Shown here: piece after piece, positions 36,436 through 48,829 of the stretch
Numbering within the stretch: the stretch's first letter is position 1
How the letters are laid out: every line of letters starts with the position of its first letter
Assembly (NCBI RefSeq): GCF_963966145.1
Contig: NC_091050.1
Location: forward strand, 10,602,001-10,666,000
Source: Tenebrio molitor
Taxonomy: Eukaryota; Arthropoda; Insecta; Coleoptera; Tenebrionidae
Direction of reading: 5' to 3'
DNA length: 64,000 bases
Notes under the pieces: generated by a model
The model's input: the letters and a program-made list of their open reading frames with translations, nothing else
What the model was told of the DNA's origin: nothing
Databases searched by the model: none
Made by a program: the position numbers and the translations under genes

Positions 36436-36943
36436 CTTGAAAAAAAAAATTGGCATTTTTGCAATTTTGAATTGATGAGGGCGTTATGAATTCATTACGC
36501 CCGCTTATTCTTATTACGCCCTGTATTATTCCCCGGTTGTTATGGACATGTTTACGTATTTCGTATCCTAGGAGTTATCATGCAATTATACTAAAGTGAA
36601 AAATAAAAGTATTTATTGTTTTCAACTGTCATAAATTCTCATTTTTCTCCTTTGTAAACTGCCTTCTAACTGCTCTAAAGCAAAAAATAGCAGATAACCA
36701 ACCGTTGCCCTAGACAACACATTCAAAGTGACATTTCTCGAAAAATTTGTCAAAATTATCAAAAGCAAATGCGAAATCATTTTTAATAGATTTGGAAGCT
36801 TTGGGGACGTCGTTTCAAACAATAAAAGTTTGTATGCAACTCGTTTCTGTGCAAATTGGGCTTTTCCAATTTACACAGAACCTCGTTGCATAAATAACTA
36901 CTATCTTCATTAAAACACTACTAAATTCAAACTGACTACTTAC

Positions 36944-37596
36944 GTCAGTATCCTGGAAGTACTCTCTCAGTTTGTCTAATTTACGACCAGTCTGTATGTA
37001 CCCCCCGAACCCGTAAGTTGTTGAGAACTGGGTCAGATTCAAGTAGGTGTAGTCGCGACACAGCCCTTTTTCGTCGATGGCGCAAGGTTTTTCTACTTTC
37101 TTGTTCAAAATTGCCGCCAAATAAAAGTCATCAGGGAGGAGCACGAAGTAATCCTGCCCAAAAAACCAGCATAAATGAACAAATTGGTGGAAGTATCGTG
37201 CCATCACATACATTTCAGATCAAGAGTGCTTTCAAATGTCATTTGCTCCATTTAAACACTTGCGTCGAATGACAGTCCAAAACGCTCTTGATGTGAAATT
37301 TATTTGATGACATGATGGTTGTTGTTTACGCTACCAGTAATAGATTTTCTTCGATTTTTATACTGATTTGCCAACGTCCAGGATTCATAACGAACGGTGA
37401 AGGAGTGTTTCCGGTTGCTCCTGAAACAGACACGAAAGCCGGAACAGACGTTGTGTTTTTAAACTGAACTTGGAATTCCTGTTCGTTGTCGCTGGGATTG
37501 TCTGATGTTATCTTGATGACACTGTCTGGGTTGTTGTCCACAAAACGGAGGACCATTCTATAAAGTGAAGGCTTGTAGATGCCATAAATCACGCGT
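36944..37596 (-). pseudogene. LanA: Two-exon fragment of laminin subunit alpha
   Basis: Laminin alpha chains are basement-membrane proteins of over 3000 residues. Exon 37596-37335 (262 nt) encodes LYRMVLRFVDNNPDSVIKI, DNEQEFQVQF and GNTPSPFVMNPGRW. Exon 37153-36944 (210 nt) continues seamlessly with DYFVLLPDDFYLAAIL, LCRDYTYLNL and GFGGYI. Both have GT-AG flanks around a 181-bp intron and the phase is preserved. No frameshift or stop is present, yet no other laminin exon is visible on either side, so about 155 residues of an enormous gene stand alone. It could in principle be two real exons with very long introns. Among its neighbours a duplicated fragment is more likely. Confidence 0.75.
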
Positions 37597-37599
37597 CTG

Positions 37600-39400
37600 G
37601 TTTACGTTTAAATAAAAAAGCGAATTATTTAGCTAACCAAGTCAAAATTTGTAATTGTGCCACCAGGGTTTGATGCGCTAGCAGATACAGATTCATTTAG
37701 TGTAAAAACTGTATGGGTAAATTAACAGTTAATTTCAGAAAATTAATAAAACTGTACCGGCCTTATTTATTAACAAAAAAAAAATAAAAATTCTCAAATG
37801 TCCTTATCAATAATTAGTAAGTTAGGTATATAAAATTTAGACAATTTAATTTAATTAGAAGTCGCGATTTCTCGCGTGTGCGTATACGATGCCCCACCCA
37901 GTATAAAGCTAGTTTGACACAATGCTAAATTTTGTAGAAAATTTGTTAGAAAATGAACGATCAGGATTTTTTTTAAATGGCATGTGTAGTCAATTTTAAT
38001 ATTTTTGAAAGAGTATTTTTTTTGTGAATTCAGTGATGTAACACATGCTCACATCGCCACCATTTTCAAAATCTTTTTAGCATAAAATTATTTTTGTTCG
38101 ACACTGTTAGAATTTGAGAATTTTCTCCTGTATGAACGGATTTTGATAAATTTGACAACTTGTCAAAACGAAACGTCAAGCTAATTTTAAAGATTTTTAG
38201 CGATTTGGAGCCTTTAAGGGGCTCGTCGAACAAAAAAACGTTGTATTCAACTCGTTCTTGTGTAATTTGGGCTTTTTTTGGCACTCGTGGACCTTTAAAA
38301 CTCTCGTTTCACTCGAGTTTTAAACTGGTCCGCTCATGCCAAAAAAGGCAAAATTACACACGAACTCGTTAAATAAATAACTATTTATATTTTTATTGCA
38401 ATGTATTATGTTCCAGTTAAATCTCTTATTTTTACACTTATTATTGACTTTTATTTTTATTTATTTTCAGTCAAAATACAAACGGGAAACAACTAACGAT
38501 GGCTAAAGACAACATTTCCAAGGCTAACTAAATTAAATTTTACATTTTTAAACATTTTATTAATTCAATAATTCAATAGTTTTGTACACAAAGTAATCCT
38601 AGCTCCACTTATACATCCTACACCAAATAGAGAGTTGTAATTCGATTTATAGGAACGTTTGTACTACGCAACGTCAACTACTATCTAGTTCTAGAGTCAA
38701 GATTGCACCCATTTGCGATGACGTCATTATCTAGTAACTTCACGTATGATTGAGCTAGGATGAGAAAAAAATTTGAATTGATCAAAAATAAATAAACGTA
38801 TTGTCCAATTCTTACCCTTTTGAGGTGACGTCACGATTTCCTTACTCGCTTATTCTCTTTGAAATGACAGAAACAGAAAAAAACAAAAAAAGCGGTACGT
38901 TTATTTATTGTTGGTTACTTTGTGGTTATTTTATGCTCCTGTTAATTTGACAATTTTTAATTTCTTTCACTTATTAAATTGATTACAAACATAACCTTTC
39001 GAAGCAATTGTCAACAAATTTCAGTCATAATCACATATGTCATGATTGATTATAATGACAACAAAGCTTAGACTAGATAGACATACAAATTGGTGTGCGA
39101 AATTCCGTGCTCCCAACTGTACATTAAATTGAATGTAGTGTTGCGAGCAAAAAATTCTGGTCGTCAATGTCATTTCAAAATTTGGTTAGATTGTCACAAA
39201 TTAAAAATTTTTCCCTGCCTGATTACGCCCATGTCAACAAAATGTCAAAAAATTAATTAATTACTGTCAATTAATGTCATACAACATGATGATAGGTTAT
39301 AATATTTACAACCGTTTTACAATGGAGCATTTTCCATTGCGTCAAAGCATGATTTTGACGACCAATGGACATAAGCTTGACATAAGGCATAATAAATTCA
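37600..39400. other. Repeat-rich interval without genes
   Basis: 37965-38045 resembles the body of the foldback at 23351-23905. 38090-38260 is an inverted relative of 10680-10870 and leads into a hairpin (TTTGGGCTTTTTTTGGC...). 38690-38880 shares GACGTCA-containing blocks with 51290-51480. No coding sequence. Confidence 0.5.
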
Positions 39401-39411
39401 TGATACATGTA

Positions 39412-40647
39412 CTATGGCGGCCAAAAAATTTCGGCCGTCATTTTTTCGTCATTTCAAAAAAATCGGTGTAGTCCATTCCTTATTGTCATTATGATTGATG
39501 TTTTTACTTGTCACTTTTGAAAGTCAAGCAAAATGCCATCGGTATCAAATTTTAATAAAATCAAAATAGTAACTCTTGCACAAAGAGGAATGTCCCAAGC
39601 TCAGATTTCGATGGACCTTCGTATACCTAAAAGTACAATTTCGTCCATTCTTCAGAAATGGAGACAAAATGGAATGGAACTATTGAAAGACGCCAAGGCT
39701 CAGGGAGGCCTAGCACATTTACTGCAGAAGAAGATAATATGCTTCTCAATAGATTACGCAATAGCCCTTTTATGACGGCTGTTGAAGGGGTAAATACAAG
39801 CAAATACAACGGAAAGGAGCGGTCGATTTTCGGCAAACATATGGGCATGGATTTTAGTAGATAGACCTGGGCTAATGTTGTCTCTAGAAGATCGGCTCAA
39901 CAGTGATGTTTATGTTAGGATTCTTGAAGACGTGATGATGCCTTTAGTTTCAAGAATTTTTCCGAATTTTAACTTCATATTTCAACAAGACAATTGTTCA
40001 ATGCATTCAGCACATAGGGTAGCAGAATGGTAGCATAAACGTTCTTGATTGGCCAAGTCGCAGTCCAGATTTTTGGTTCCTAATTTGCAACAGCGACGAC
40101 AAGTGATTCGGAATAGGGCAGAACTTTTAACTGCGATTACTAATGCATGGCAATCATTACATAGGAATTATCACAGAGATTTATGCCTCTCCATCTCGCG
40201 TCGTGTAAGACGAGTTATTGACGCCAATGGAGCAATGACCAAGTATTGATTTTAAACTTCATTCATTTTATCTTTTGATTTAGCTAAGTACTTAAACAAA
40301 AATAAATGTTTCATTTCCTTGTCTTTGCCTTAATGTTTTTCGTTTGATTTTTTAAAAACTACGGCATACTCGTGTAATTTCCACGGTTCTCTGTTTGGTA
40401 CTTTAATCCAAAAATAGCCGCAAGTCTGCCTCTAGTCTCTAGTGCCACTAGCGACTAGCGGTCGTGTGGTAATTGTGTAAGAGTGGAACTTGTCCTTTGT
40501 ATTCACAAAATTTGAACTGATGGACTGAATGACAGATTGTCAAAATGACAATAACGATAACAAAGCGAGGTTATTGGTGTTTAAGGGTAGTTTACACTTC
40601 ATGTCAGGGCCTTAAAAGTGACGGACGAAATTTTTTGGCCGCAATAG
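39412..40647 (+). mobile_element. Degenerate Tc1/mariner-like element, copy 1
   Basis: The termini CTATGGCGGCCAAAAAATTT and TTTTTTGGCCGCAATAG are flanked by TA (39410-39411, 40648-40649). The transposase remnant starts MPSVSNFNKIKIVTLAQRGM at 39533, with a helix-turn-helix (MSQAQISMDLRIPKSTI). It shifts frame to TIERRQGSGRPSTFTAEED, then after a large internal deletion resumes with FIFQQDNCSMHSAHRVAEW (second catalytic Asp) and a tail ending in RVIDANGAMTKY. The first catalytic Asp region is lost. It cannot encode a working enzyme. The near-identical copy at 56294 shares the same deletion and shifts. Confidence 0.9.
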
Positions 40648-40726
40648 TAGTAGTGTTCTAAATAACCGAATTAAAAAAATGTCTTAATTGTACTGCCAAC
40701 TTAAACAGTCCTTCTTGATCACCCGG

Positions 40727-40853
40727 TACTTCGTGACTTAACCTAACCTAAATAGAAATGATTGACAGATGATGCACGAGAAGACTTGCACTACCAACTG
40801 CATCAGTGTTGGCAATCCCCTATTTTCCTTCAATCATTTATAGTCACTCGGTA
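40727..40853. mobile_element. Truncated copy of the TACCGAGTGACT MITE
   Basis: Matches one half of the 267-bp MITE (right end ATCATTTATAGTCACTCGGTA). On its left it abuts the right end of the MITE family seen at 59167-59397 (CTTCTTGATCACCCGGTA), so two different MITE halves are fused. Confidence 0.75.
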
Positions 40854-41000
40854 CTATTAATTTTTACGTAACTTACGAGAAGTGACCTCAGTGAACATTA
40901 TTGTTGTATACAAAAAGGCATGGAGAATCATATTCGAGTTATATGAACACATACATTATTTTCCAATTGTTTAATAAACGGATAATAGGTATCTCTTATG

Positions 41001-41181
41001 TATTTCTTATGTCTTATGTCCATTGTGAACAAGCACTTACATTGATTTCCATTTGTTCATCTTTATGAATTACGTATCTGTTATGTAGTTCTTAGGCTTA
41101 TGTCCATTGTGATTAAGCACTATGAATAATGTATCTGTTATGTCGTTCTTAGGCGTATGTCCATTGTGAATAAGCACTTAT
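41001..41181. repeat. Degenerate tandem repeat, three units
   Basis: The motif TTATGTCCATTGTGAATAAG with a preceding GTATCTGTTATG recurs three times at about 60-85 bp spacing. No gene. Confidence 0.6.
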
Positions 41182-41453
41182 ACTTCGGTACTAAATCTAC
41201 TAATTTTCCTAACCACGAAATAGTCGTTTTCAATGACATCCGTGCTGTCAGTGTTATTTTTAATATGTTGGTCCAGATTGTACACACAAGTTCATAATCA
41301 GTATTCAGAGTATAGTTTATATCCGAAATATATGCAGTGACGTCACGCCTGGATCAAGAAGACGACATACCGTTCGTCCGTATTTGACAGCAAGGCATAA
41401 TTTCTGCCAATTTAAATTAAAGTATTTTCTAGTGTTGGGCATAATCGATAAAT

Positions 41454-41749
41454 GGGTAATTGTTCACTTTAACTACTTCTGGAATTTTTGCGTTTTTTCT
41501 GGCTAGACAGCCTCAGGGCGTCCTCCTAGATCGTGTCCCACCATTCAAACCTTGTGCAAATGCCTTTTTTTTCTCTCTTGTTGTGTTTCAAGGTCGCGCC
41601 AAGTCTTAGTATAACTAAAGGGTAAGGAAAATTTTCATTTGCACAAGGTTTGACTGGTGGGAAACGATGTAGGAGGACGTCCTAAGACTGTCTAGCCAGA
41701 AAAAATGTGAAAATTCCAAAAGTAGTTAAAGTGAACAATTACCTAAAAT
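41454..41749. mobile_element. Foldback MITE left of the aPKC exon
   Basis: Arms of about 110 bp (TAATTGTTCACTTTAACTAC at 41456 and its inverse ending at 41745) enclose a short centre. A third copy of the arm lies at 42133-42248 in the orientation of the left arm. Together the two inner arms bracket the aPKC exon as inverted repeats. Confidence 0.8.
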
Positions 41750-41767
41750 TGGGACAATTACACTTAC

Positions 41768-42045
41768 CATGAATAATCATTTCGTTGTCCTGATTTAGCG
41801 CGTATAATCTTAACGCTTCATTAAATTCAGCTTCTGATGATAGTATGCATGGATCTCCTTCTTCATCAATCCATTTCACTGTGAACAACTGGTTGGGGCC
41901 AAAGCGACATATCCCCATAATTTCACATATAAACTCGTGAAATTGTACATTGTGGTCAATGTACGTGATCAAAACTTCGCCGTTGTACGCGATTTTTGCC
42001 CGAATTTCGTTGGCGTTGTCTAATGTTGGCATTTTTGTTACTGGT
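41768..42045 (-). pseudogene. aPKC: Isolated first coding exon of atypical protein kinase C (PB1 domain)
   Basis: The exon is bounded by ttccag at 42046 and CATG|gtaagt at 41768. From the ATG at 42032 it encodes MPTLDNANEIRAKIAYNGEV, then ICRFGPNQLFTVKWIDEEGD and ALRLYALNQDNEMIIH. This is the PB1 domain with which aPKC binds Par6 in the polarity complex; the basic lysines and the acidic OPCA-type WIDEEGDP motif are visible. There is no stop or frameshift. No C1 or kinase exons are found anywhere downstream in the window (down to position 1). It may be a true first exon with very long introns, but its place between two foldback arms among other gene fragments favours a captured exon. Confidence 0.65.
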
Positions 42046-42132
42046 CTGGAACAATTAATGATTTTAGTCACGCTTCAGGGACGTTAGGGCTATTAGTCAC
42101 CACAGGAAGACTTTTACTATTAGGGAAAATAA

Positions 42133-42248
42133 AATGGTAATTGTTCACTTTAACTACTTCTGGAATTTTCGCGTTTTTTCTGGCTAGACAGCCTCAGGGC
42201 GTCCTCCTGCATCGTTTCCCACCACTCAAACCTTGTGCAAATGCCCCA
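42133..42248. repeat. Foldback arm right of the aPKC exon
   Basis: About 90% identical to the arms of the 41454-41749 element and inverted relative to the nearer one. The matching second arm is missing. Confidence 0.75.
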
Positions 42249-42349
42249 TTACCCCGTGACACTAACGGGACAGTGGAGTGAATAGGGGTGCTGGGTGGGT
42301 AATAAAATCACGATAATCACGTTAAAAAGCTGCAGAAGACGTGTTTTCA

Positions 42350-42521
42350 AGGTCAGTTGAAGGTCATTTGAAGGGCACGTGAAGGTCATTTGAAGGTCAC
42401 TCAAGCTCATTGATAGCACAGTGTAAATTATATTTTTAGGGTAAGGAAAATATTCAATAATTTAGAGAAAACGGACCGAAGGAGGGATATATGAAGGTCA
42501 TTGCAAGGTCAGTTGAAGGTT
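42350..42521 (+). repeat. 11-bp tandem repeat containing AGGTCA half-sites
   Basis: AGGTCA occurs at 42350, 42361, 42383, 42394, 42495 and 42506, with AGGGCA at 42372 and AGGTTA at 42517, all in 11-bp phase (AGGTCANTTGA units). The first copy is preceded by TCA, giving TCAAGGTCA, the extended monomer site of FTZ-F1/ERR-type nuclear receptors. Direct AGGTCA repeats with 5-bp spacing are DR5 in form. Function is unproven. Confidence 0.75.
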
Positions 42522-43037
42522 AAATTAATAAAATTCTCATTACCCCACTTTTCACCTAAAAAATGAGTCACAGCGACAAAAATTGACATGAAAGTGGCAA
42601 AAATTTCATAACATGGGCATGGCCTGCTTCGACTACAATCATTTATAATATGTAATAATAACCCTGTATTAAGGCCCCTATACACCTAGCGTTTTGTTTG
42701 CAGGACTTGCTTGCGCATGCAAGTATGTGATACAAGTTTGTCAGAAACACACACTTTCTGGCATGTTTATCAAACTTGATTGCGTAAATTCGTATGAGAT
42801 ACAAGTCTTGTCCACACACGAGTGAAAATTTGTATGACAGCACACGGTTTGCTCAAACAAAATTTAGTAAAATCACAGTGAGTGACCGATTTTTGTCTGT
42901 CGCGATGTATGTTCATACAAATATAAGTCTATCAAACGTGTTTGATATTTTTGCGGTGCGGCTTAACTTCGAGTTCAGTCGGTGAACATCGATACAGTTT
43001 CTAGAGAAACAAACACTGATTTTTGTAAAAAATCAAG

Positions 43038-45027
43038 ATGAGTGACATTAGAAATTATAGTCGGAAATTCATCGAAGAGTTTATACAGTTGTACAGGTAT
43101 GTATGTTTTATTGATTAAGCAGTTTCTTTGCTTTTGATTAAAAAGCAAAAAGAAATTAAGTAGGTACCTATTTGAAATGATAGCACAGAATTAAAGACAT
43201 GAAAATTTATTTTCCTAGCTGACTTATAATAATTTAATAGTATATACACGTTTATAACTTCTTAGATTGTCTCCGAGTCTATGGAAAGTTAAAAGTAAGG
43301 ACTATAGTAACCGGAATCTGCGAAATGAGGCTTACGAGAAATTGATAAGTAAGCTAAAAGAAATTGAACCTACTGCTGATAGAGACATGGTGATCAGAAA
43401 AATTAATTCTCTGCGTTCTGCTTTCCGGCGAGAGTTAAAAAAAGTGAAAGATTGTACACACTCCGGCATGTCCAGTGAACAAGTTTACGAGCCACATTTG
43501 TGGTATTTTGATTTGCTACCTTTTACGGTTGACCAAGAAACTCCACGAAAAGGAAAAAGTTCAATGGATTCCGACAATGAGGATAATGAGACGGAGGTAT
43601 GTATCTTTCTATTTTATTTGCATTTTTACGCATAATAGAAATGGGTATTATAAAATTTTAAGTTAGTGTTGTACCATTCGGTCTTGAAATAATACCTTTC
43701 CTTCATTCATAAAATATCGTTTAAGATGATCTCTGATAGATTTTGCTTCCAAGGGTGCATTTCTGCCTCTTGTTATTTCTAGTGGTACCAAATGTTGAGG
43801 TTCAGTTCGCCATGCGCCTTCAATTATTGTTCCACTTTCAATGTTTTCAGAATCGATGAGTTGGGGTGGGGAGTACGTACTTCTTGCATTTTCACGTAAA
43901 AAATTGTGTAGGGCACAACATACTAAAACTATTGTCTCAACCTTGTCCGGCTTCAAATTAATGGCGGTATGAAAAATTCTAAAACGCGAAGATAATATTC
44001 CGAAAGCATTTTCGACGACCCGCCGTGCCCTTGACAATCTATAGTTAAAAATTTTTTCTTCATATGCCAGCGTGCGATGACTAAAGGGTTTCATAATGTT
44101 GTTACTCAAGGCAAATGCATCGTCTCCTAGAAAGACCCGTGGAATCTCCCTATTATCTCTACTCCTTGGTAGAGGTTCACTGTTAGGAAGTTTTAAATTG
44201 GAATTTTGTAGTTTGTTGTAAAACGTTGTTTGTTCAATAACACCACCATCCGACACTCGTCCATTGACACCCACATCTACCATCAAAAATTTGCAATTAG
44301 CATCTACGCATGCCATGAGAACAATGCTGAAAAAGCCTTTATAATTGTAGAAGTAGCTTCCGCTTCCTGGTGGTGGAACGATTCTTATATGCTTGCCATC
44401 TAGCGATCCAACGCAATGAGGAAAATTCCAAACTTCTTGAAAATCCGTCTCTATTTTTAACCATTCCTGTTCTGTTCGTGGAAACTAAAATAAAAAATGA
44501 TGTTTCAGGAAATCGCAAATTTTGAAGAAGACTCTACGGTGAGTGATAAAAACGAAGAAAATCAACCATCAATCGATCCGTTCACTCAGCACTCAACGAC
44601 AAACCAAATAAAACCAAATAAAAGATGTTTAAAAAGGAAAAATACAGGACAAGAGGAGAGAACTAATAAGGAGAGACTTCTTGGTTTAGCCTGTGAAACT
44701 TTAACTCAAAACAAAAGCAATGACCGGTGTGAAATATTTGGTAGCAATGTTGCTGTTAAGCTGAAAGTGATGTCTCGCGAACAGCAGCTATTAGCAGAGA
44801 AAATTATATCAGAAGTGTTGTTCTACGGAGAACTTGGACAATTAACACTTCACACTGTCAAAATGATACCAAATGTTCTTTCACCTGATTCACAATTGCT
44901 CTCACGTACACCATCGTCATTATCATCCCCCTCGATGGTTTATTATCCACAACAAACTTCGCCGGATATTCCTTCGCCGAAAATATATACTCAACTTCAT
45001 AATTATAATACTGATAACATTATGTAA
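43038..45027 (+). CDS. MADF-domain protein of the Harbinger element
   Basis: Exons 43038-43096, 43266-43596 and 44509-45027 (909 nt, 302 residues) are joined at GT-AG sites with the frame kept. The N-terminal MADF (Myb/SANT-like) domain runs FIEEFIQLYRLSPSLWKVKS through EAYEKLISKLKEI, then INSLRSAFRREL and HLWYFDLLPF. An acidic/serine linker follows, and the C-terminus has MSREQQLLAEKIISEVLFYG, a helix like that of other element-borne MADF proteins. In this superfamily the second protein binds the element DNA and helps import the transposase into the nucleus (family knowledge). A poly(A) signal AATAAA at 45054-45059 lies inside the transposase intron. Intron 2 contains the whole second exon of the transposase on the other strand. 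Confidence 0.93.
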
Positions 45028-45562
45028 TACTAATATTCATTGTAATAAGATATAATAAACAGTTTACCTTCATGTATTCATTCTTCAGTACTGAATAAAT
45101 AGCTTTGCACGTTTCGGGAATAATTTTCCCAAGTGCCTGTGGAGAAATTATCGCAGAAAATTTAAGGTCTTCATATGATCGTCCAGTGGTCAAAAAACGA
45201 ATTGTTACTGCTAACCGTTCTTCAGCTGTAATAGCTGCCCTCAGAACTGTATCCTCTTTCTCGATAAGAGGTCTAACTTTTTCTAACAAAATCATAAAGT
45301 TGTCTTCAGACATCCTCAAGTAGTTAAAATAATCTTGAGACGAACTTCGTAGCTCTTTTATTAATTCTATATGTGATAATCTACTTCTCTGCAATAGCCA
45401 CTCTTTACACCACACTTTACGTTTCTTCTTTTTCGGCTGTTCATCAGTTAATTCTGCTATTATTACAGCAACACAAGCGAGCTTGACGTTCTCGTCACAC
45501 ATGTTTGCTGAAAGTGACAGCTCCTGGGTGTGTGGTCGAGTTTTTAATATTAAAAAATCCAC
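43663..45562 (-). CDS. PIF/Harbinger DDE transposase (HARBI1-like)
   Basis: Exon 1 is 45562-45068 and exon 2 is 44484-43663 (donor gtaaac, acceptor ttttag, phase 0), giving 438 residues, or 418 if the second Met (MCDENVKLACV) starts. The catalytic triad is present: Asp in GSLDGKHI, Asp in VFLGDDAFAL, Glu in RARRVVENAFGILSSRFR, with the ALHNFL segment after it. An upstream helix-turn-helix-like region (FLTTGRSYEDLKFSAIISPQ) fits DNA binding. The frame is intact. The MADF third exon lies within its intron on the opposite strand. A poly(A) signal on the minus strand lies at 43613-43618, inside MADF intron 2. The start choice between the two Met codons is uncertain. Confidence 0.93.
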
Positions 45563-45788
45563 TTGTCTTTACATACAAAATAAAGTACCAAGAACATATA
45601 TTAGACACACACTTAACAGCATGCATGAATACAATGTTAGTACTATACATGTGTTTTATCAAATCCTGTAGTATGTGATCATCATATGTATTGGAAACAT
45701 GAATGCGCATACAAGTACTGCAAACAAAACGCTAGGTGTATAGGGCCCTTTAGGAATGTTCTTAAACGAGAACTGCGCGACAAATATG

Positions 45789-46055
45789 TACCGAGTGACT
45801 ATAAATGATTGAAAGAAAATAGTGGATTGGCAACACTGATGCAGTTGGTAGTGCAAGTCTTGTCGTGCATTATCTGTCAGTCATTTCTATTTAGGTTAGG
45901 TTAAGTCACGAAGTACATTGTCAATTTAGATTTTTTTGACGTTTGTTTCAATTTTAAAAATTACGTGTGTCATGCCAACGATGTAGCCAACTAAAGATTT
46001 CAAATGTGTTACCAACATAACAAAATAATTTTCAATCATTTATAGTCACTCGGTA
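45789..46055. mobile_element. TACCGAGTGACTATAAATG foldback MITE, copy 2
   Basis: Same length (267 bp) and nearly the same sequence as 32382-32648. It lies 40 bp to the right of the Harbinger element. Confidence 0.85.
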
Positions 46056-46454
46056 TAATTGAATTTTTTTAATAAACAATTGTCAAAACGTTGTCATGTT
46101 GGTATAAGCCAAACAGTGATTTTTATGATAATACGGTTAGTCACACTGAGTGTCAACATTTTTTTAATGTAACTGAGCCTGCGTCCTGACGAGCGAGAAT
46201 TTATTTCAAATTCGAAAAAGATTTCTGCTGTATTCTCATTCAATTTGTTTTGCAAATGAATTCGCGGAAGAAAGGTACAGTAAGTGAAATGAACATAACC
46301 TTAACTATGATTTGGTGTCAAATTGTTATACAGCTGGTCCATATGTGCACATTTTAGGGTGGTACAGAGTGGTTTTTTTACTTAATTTTGACATTGACAA
46401 TTGTTTATTAAAAAAATTTCACTATACATATGTTTCATTTCAATTAAAGTTTTA

Positions 46455-46823
46455 CTCTCGTGTCAAAAATGGATTACTCCCTAGAATTCTAACTTTTAGG
46501 GAAATAACGTTTTTCATGTTGTGTGTAACTAGAATTTTCAAAAGTTATTTTGAATGCCTAAGGTTGGTTATTTTGAATTGAGAGATTAAATCCAAATAAA
46601 TATGCCGCCAGTAACCAAAATTGATTGTGAAACGAAAAATCATCTATCACTTAGCGAGAAATTAGTAATTTGCAACTGTTACAATTAATTTGCTGTCTTA
46701 CATTTTTGGGATATCTTTTGTTTGTCACCAGAAACCACATAGCCACCAACCTAACCAAATTTATGGCAACCTAGTAACGAATATCCCTAAATCCTAGGGA
46801 GTAATCCATTTTTGACACAAGAG
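46455..46823. mobile_element. TA-flanked foldback (369 bp)
   Basis: The end CTCTCGTGTCAAAAATGGAT and its inverse lie between TA at 46453-46454 and 46824-46825. No coding sequence. The ORF at 46312-46581 overlaps one arm and has no family motif. Confidence 0.75.
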
Positions 46824-47047
46824 TATATTATTGTTCCTAATGCGCTCACTTATTTAAAAAAAGTAGCAAACCGGCAACGGTGTTCGGTTCAATTATTATA
46901 ACCTAAAATAGATTTATTATGACAAATCACAATAGTGCTAACTAAAATGTCAGATTTTCATAGATAGTCCGAATTTGAAACAATCGTAAATGCTGTATTT
47001 TAGATCAAATCGGATGACGACATTTTAAGCAGAATAGTGAAACTTAC

Positions 47048-48820
<1,773 letters not shown>

Positions 48821-48829
48821 AATCAGCAA

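Larger units (their letters stand above)
42672..45749. mobile_element. PIF/Harbinger element, complete-looking, 3078 bp
   Basis: Terminal inverted repeats of about 32 bp (AGGCCCCTATACACCTAGCG / AGGGCCCTATACACCTAGCG) have one mismatch in the first 32. TTA is duplicated exactly at 42669-42671 and 45750-45752, the Harbinger target. It carries both proteins typical of the superfamily, a DDE transposase (minus) and a MADF/Myb-like protein (plus), each with an unbroken spliced frame. It looks capable of autonomous movement or only recently inactive. Confidence 0.95.

Noticed and set aside
41768..42045. Functional aPKC gene start
   Set aside because: No further aPKC exon occurs in the remaining 41 kb downstream on that strand, and the neighbours are all fragments. 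Not fully excluded because insect introns can be long.
44873..45055. Plus-strand ORF over the MADF third exon
   Set aside because: Shadow frame of the MADF coding exon.
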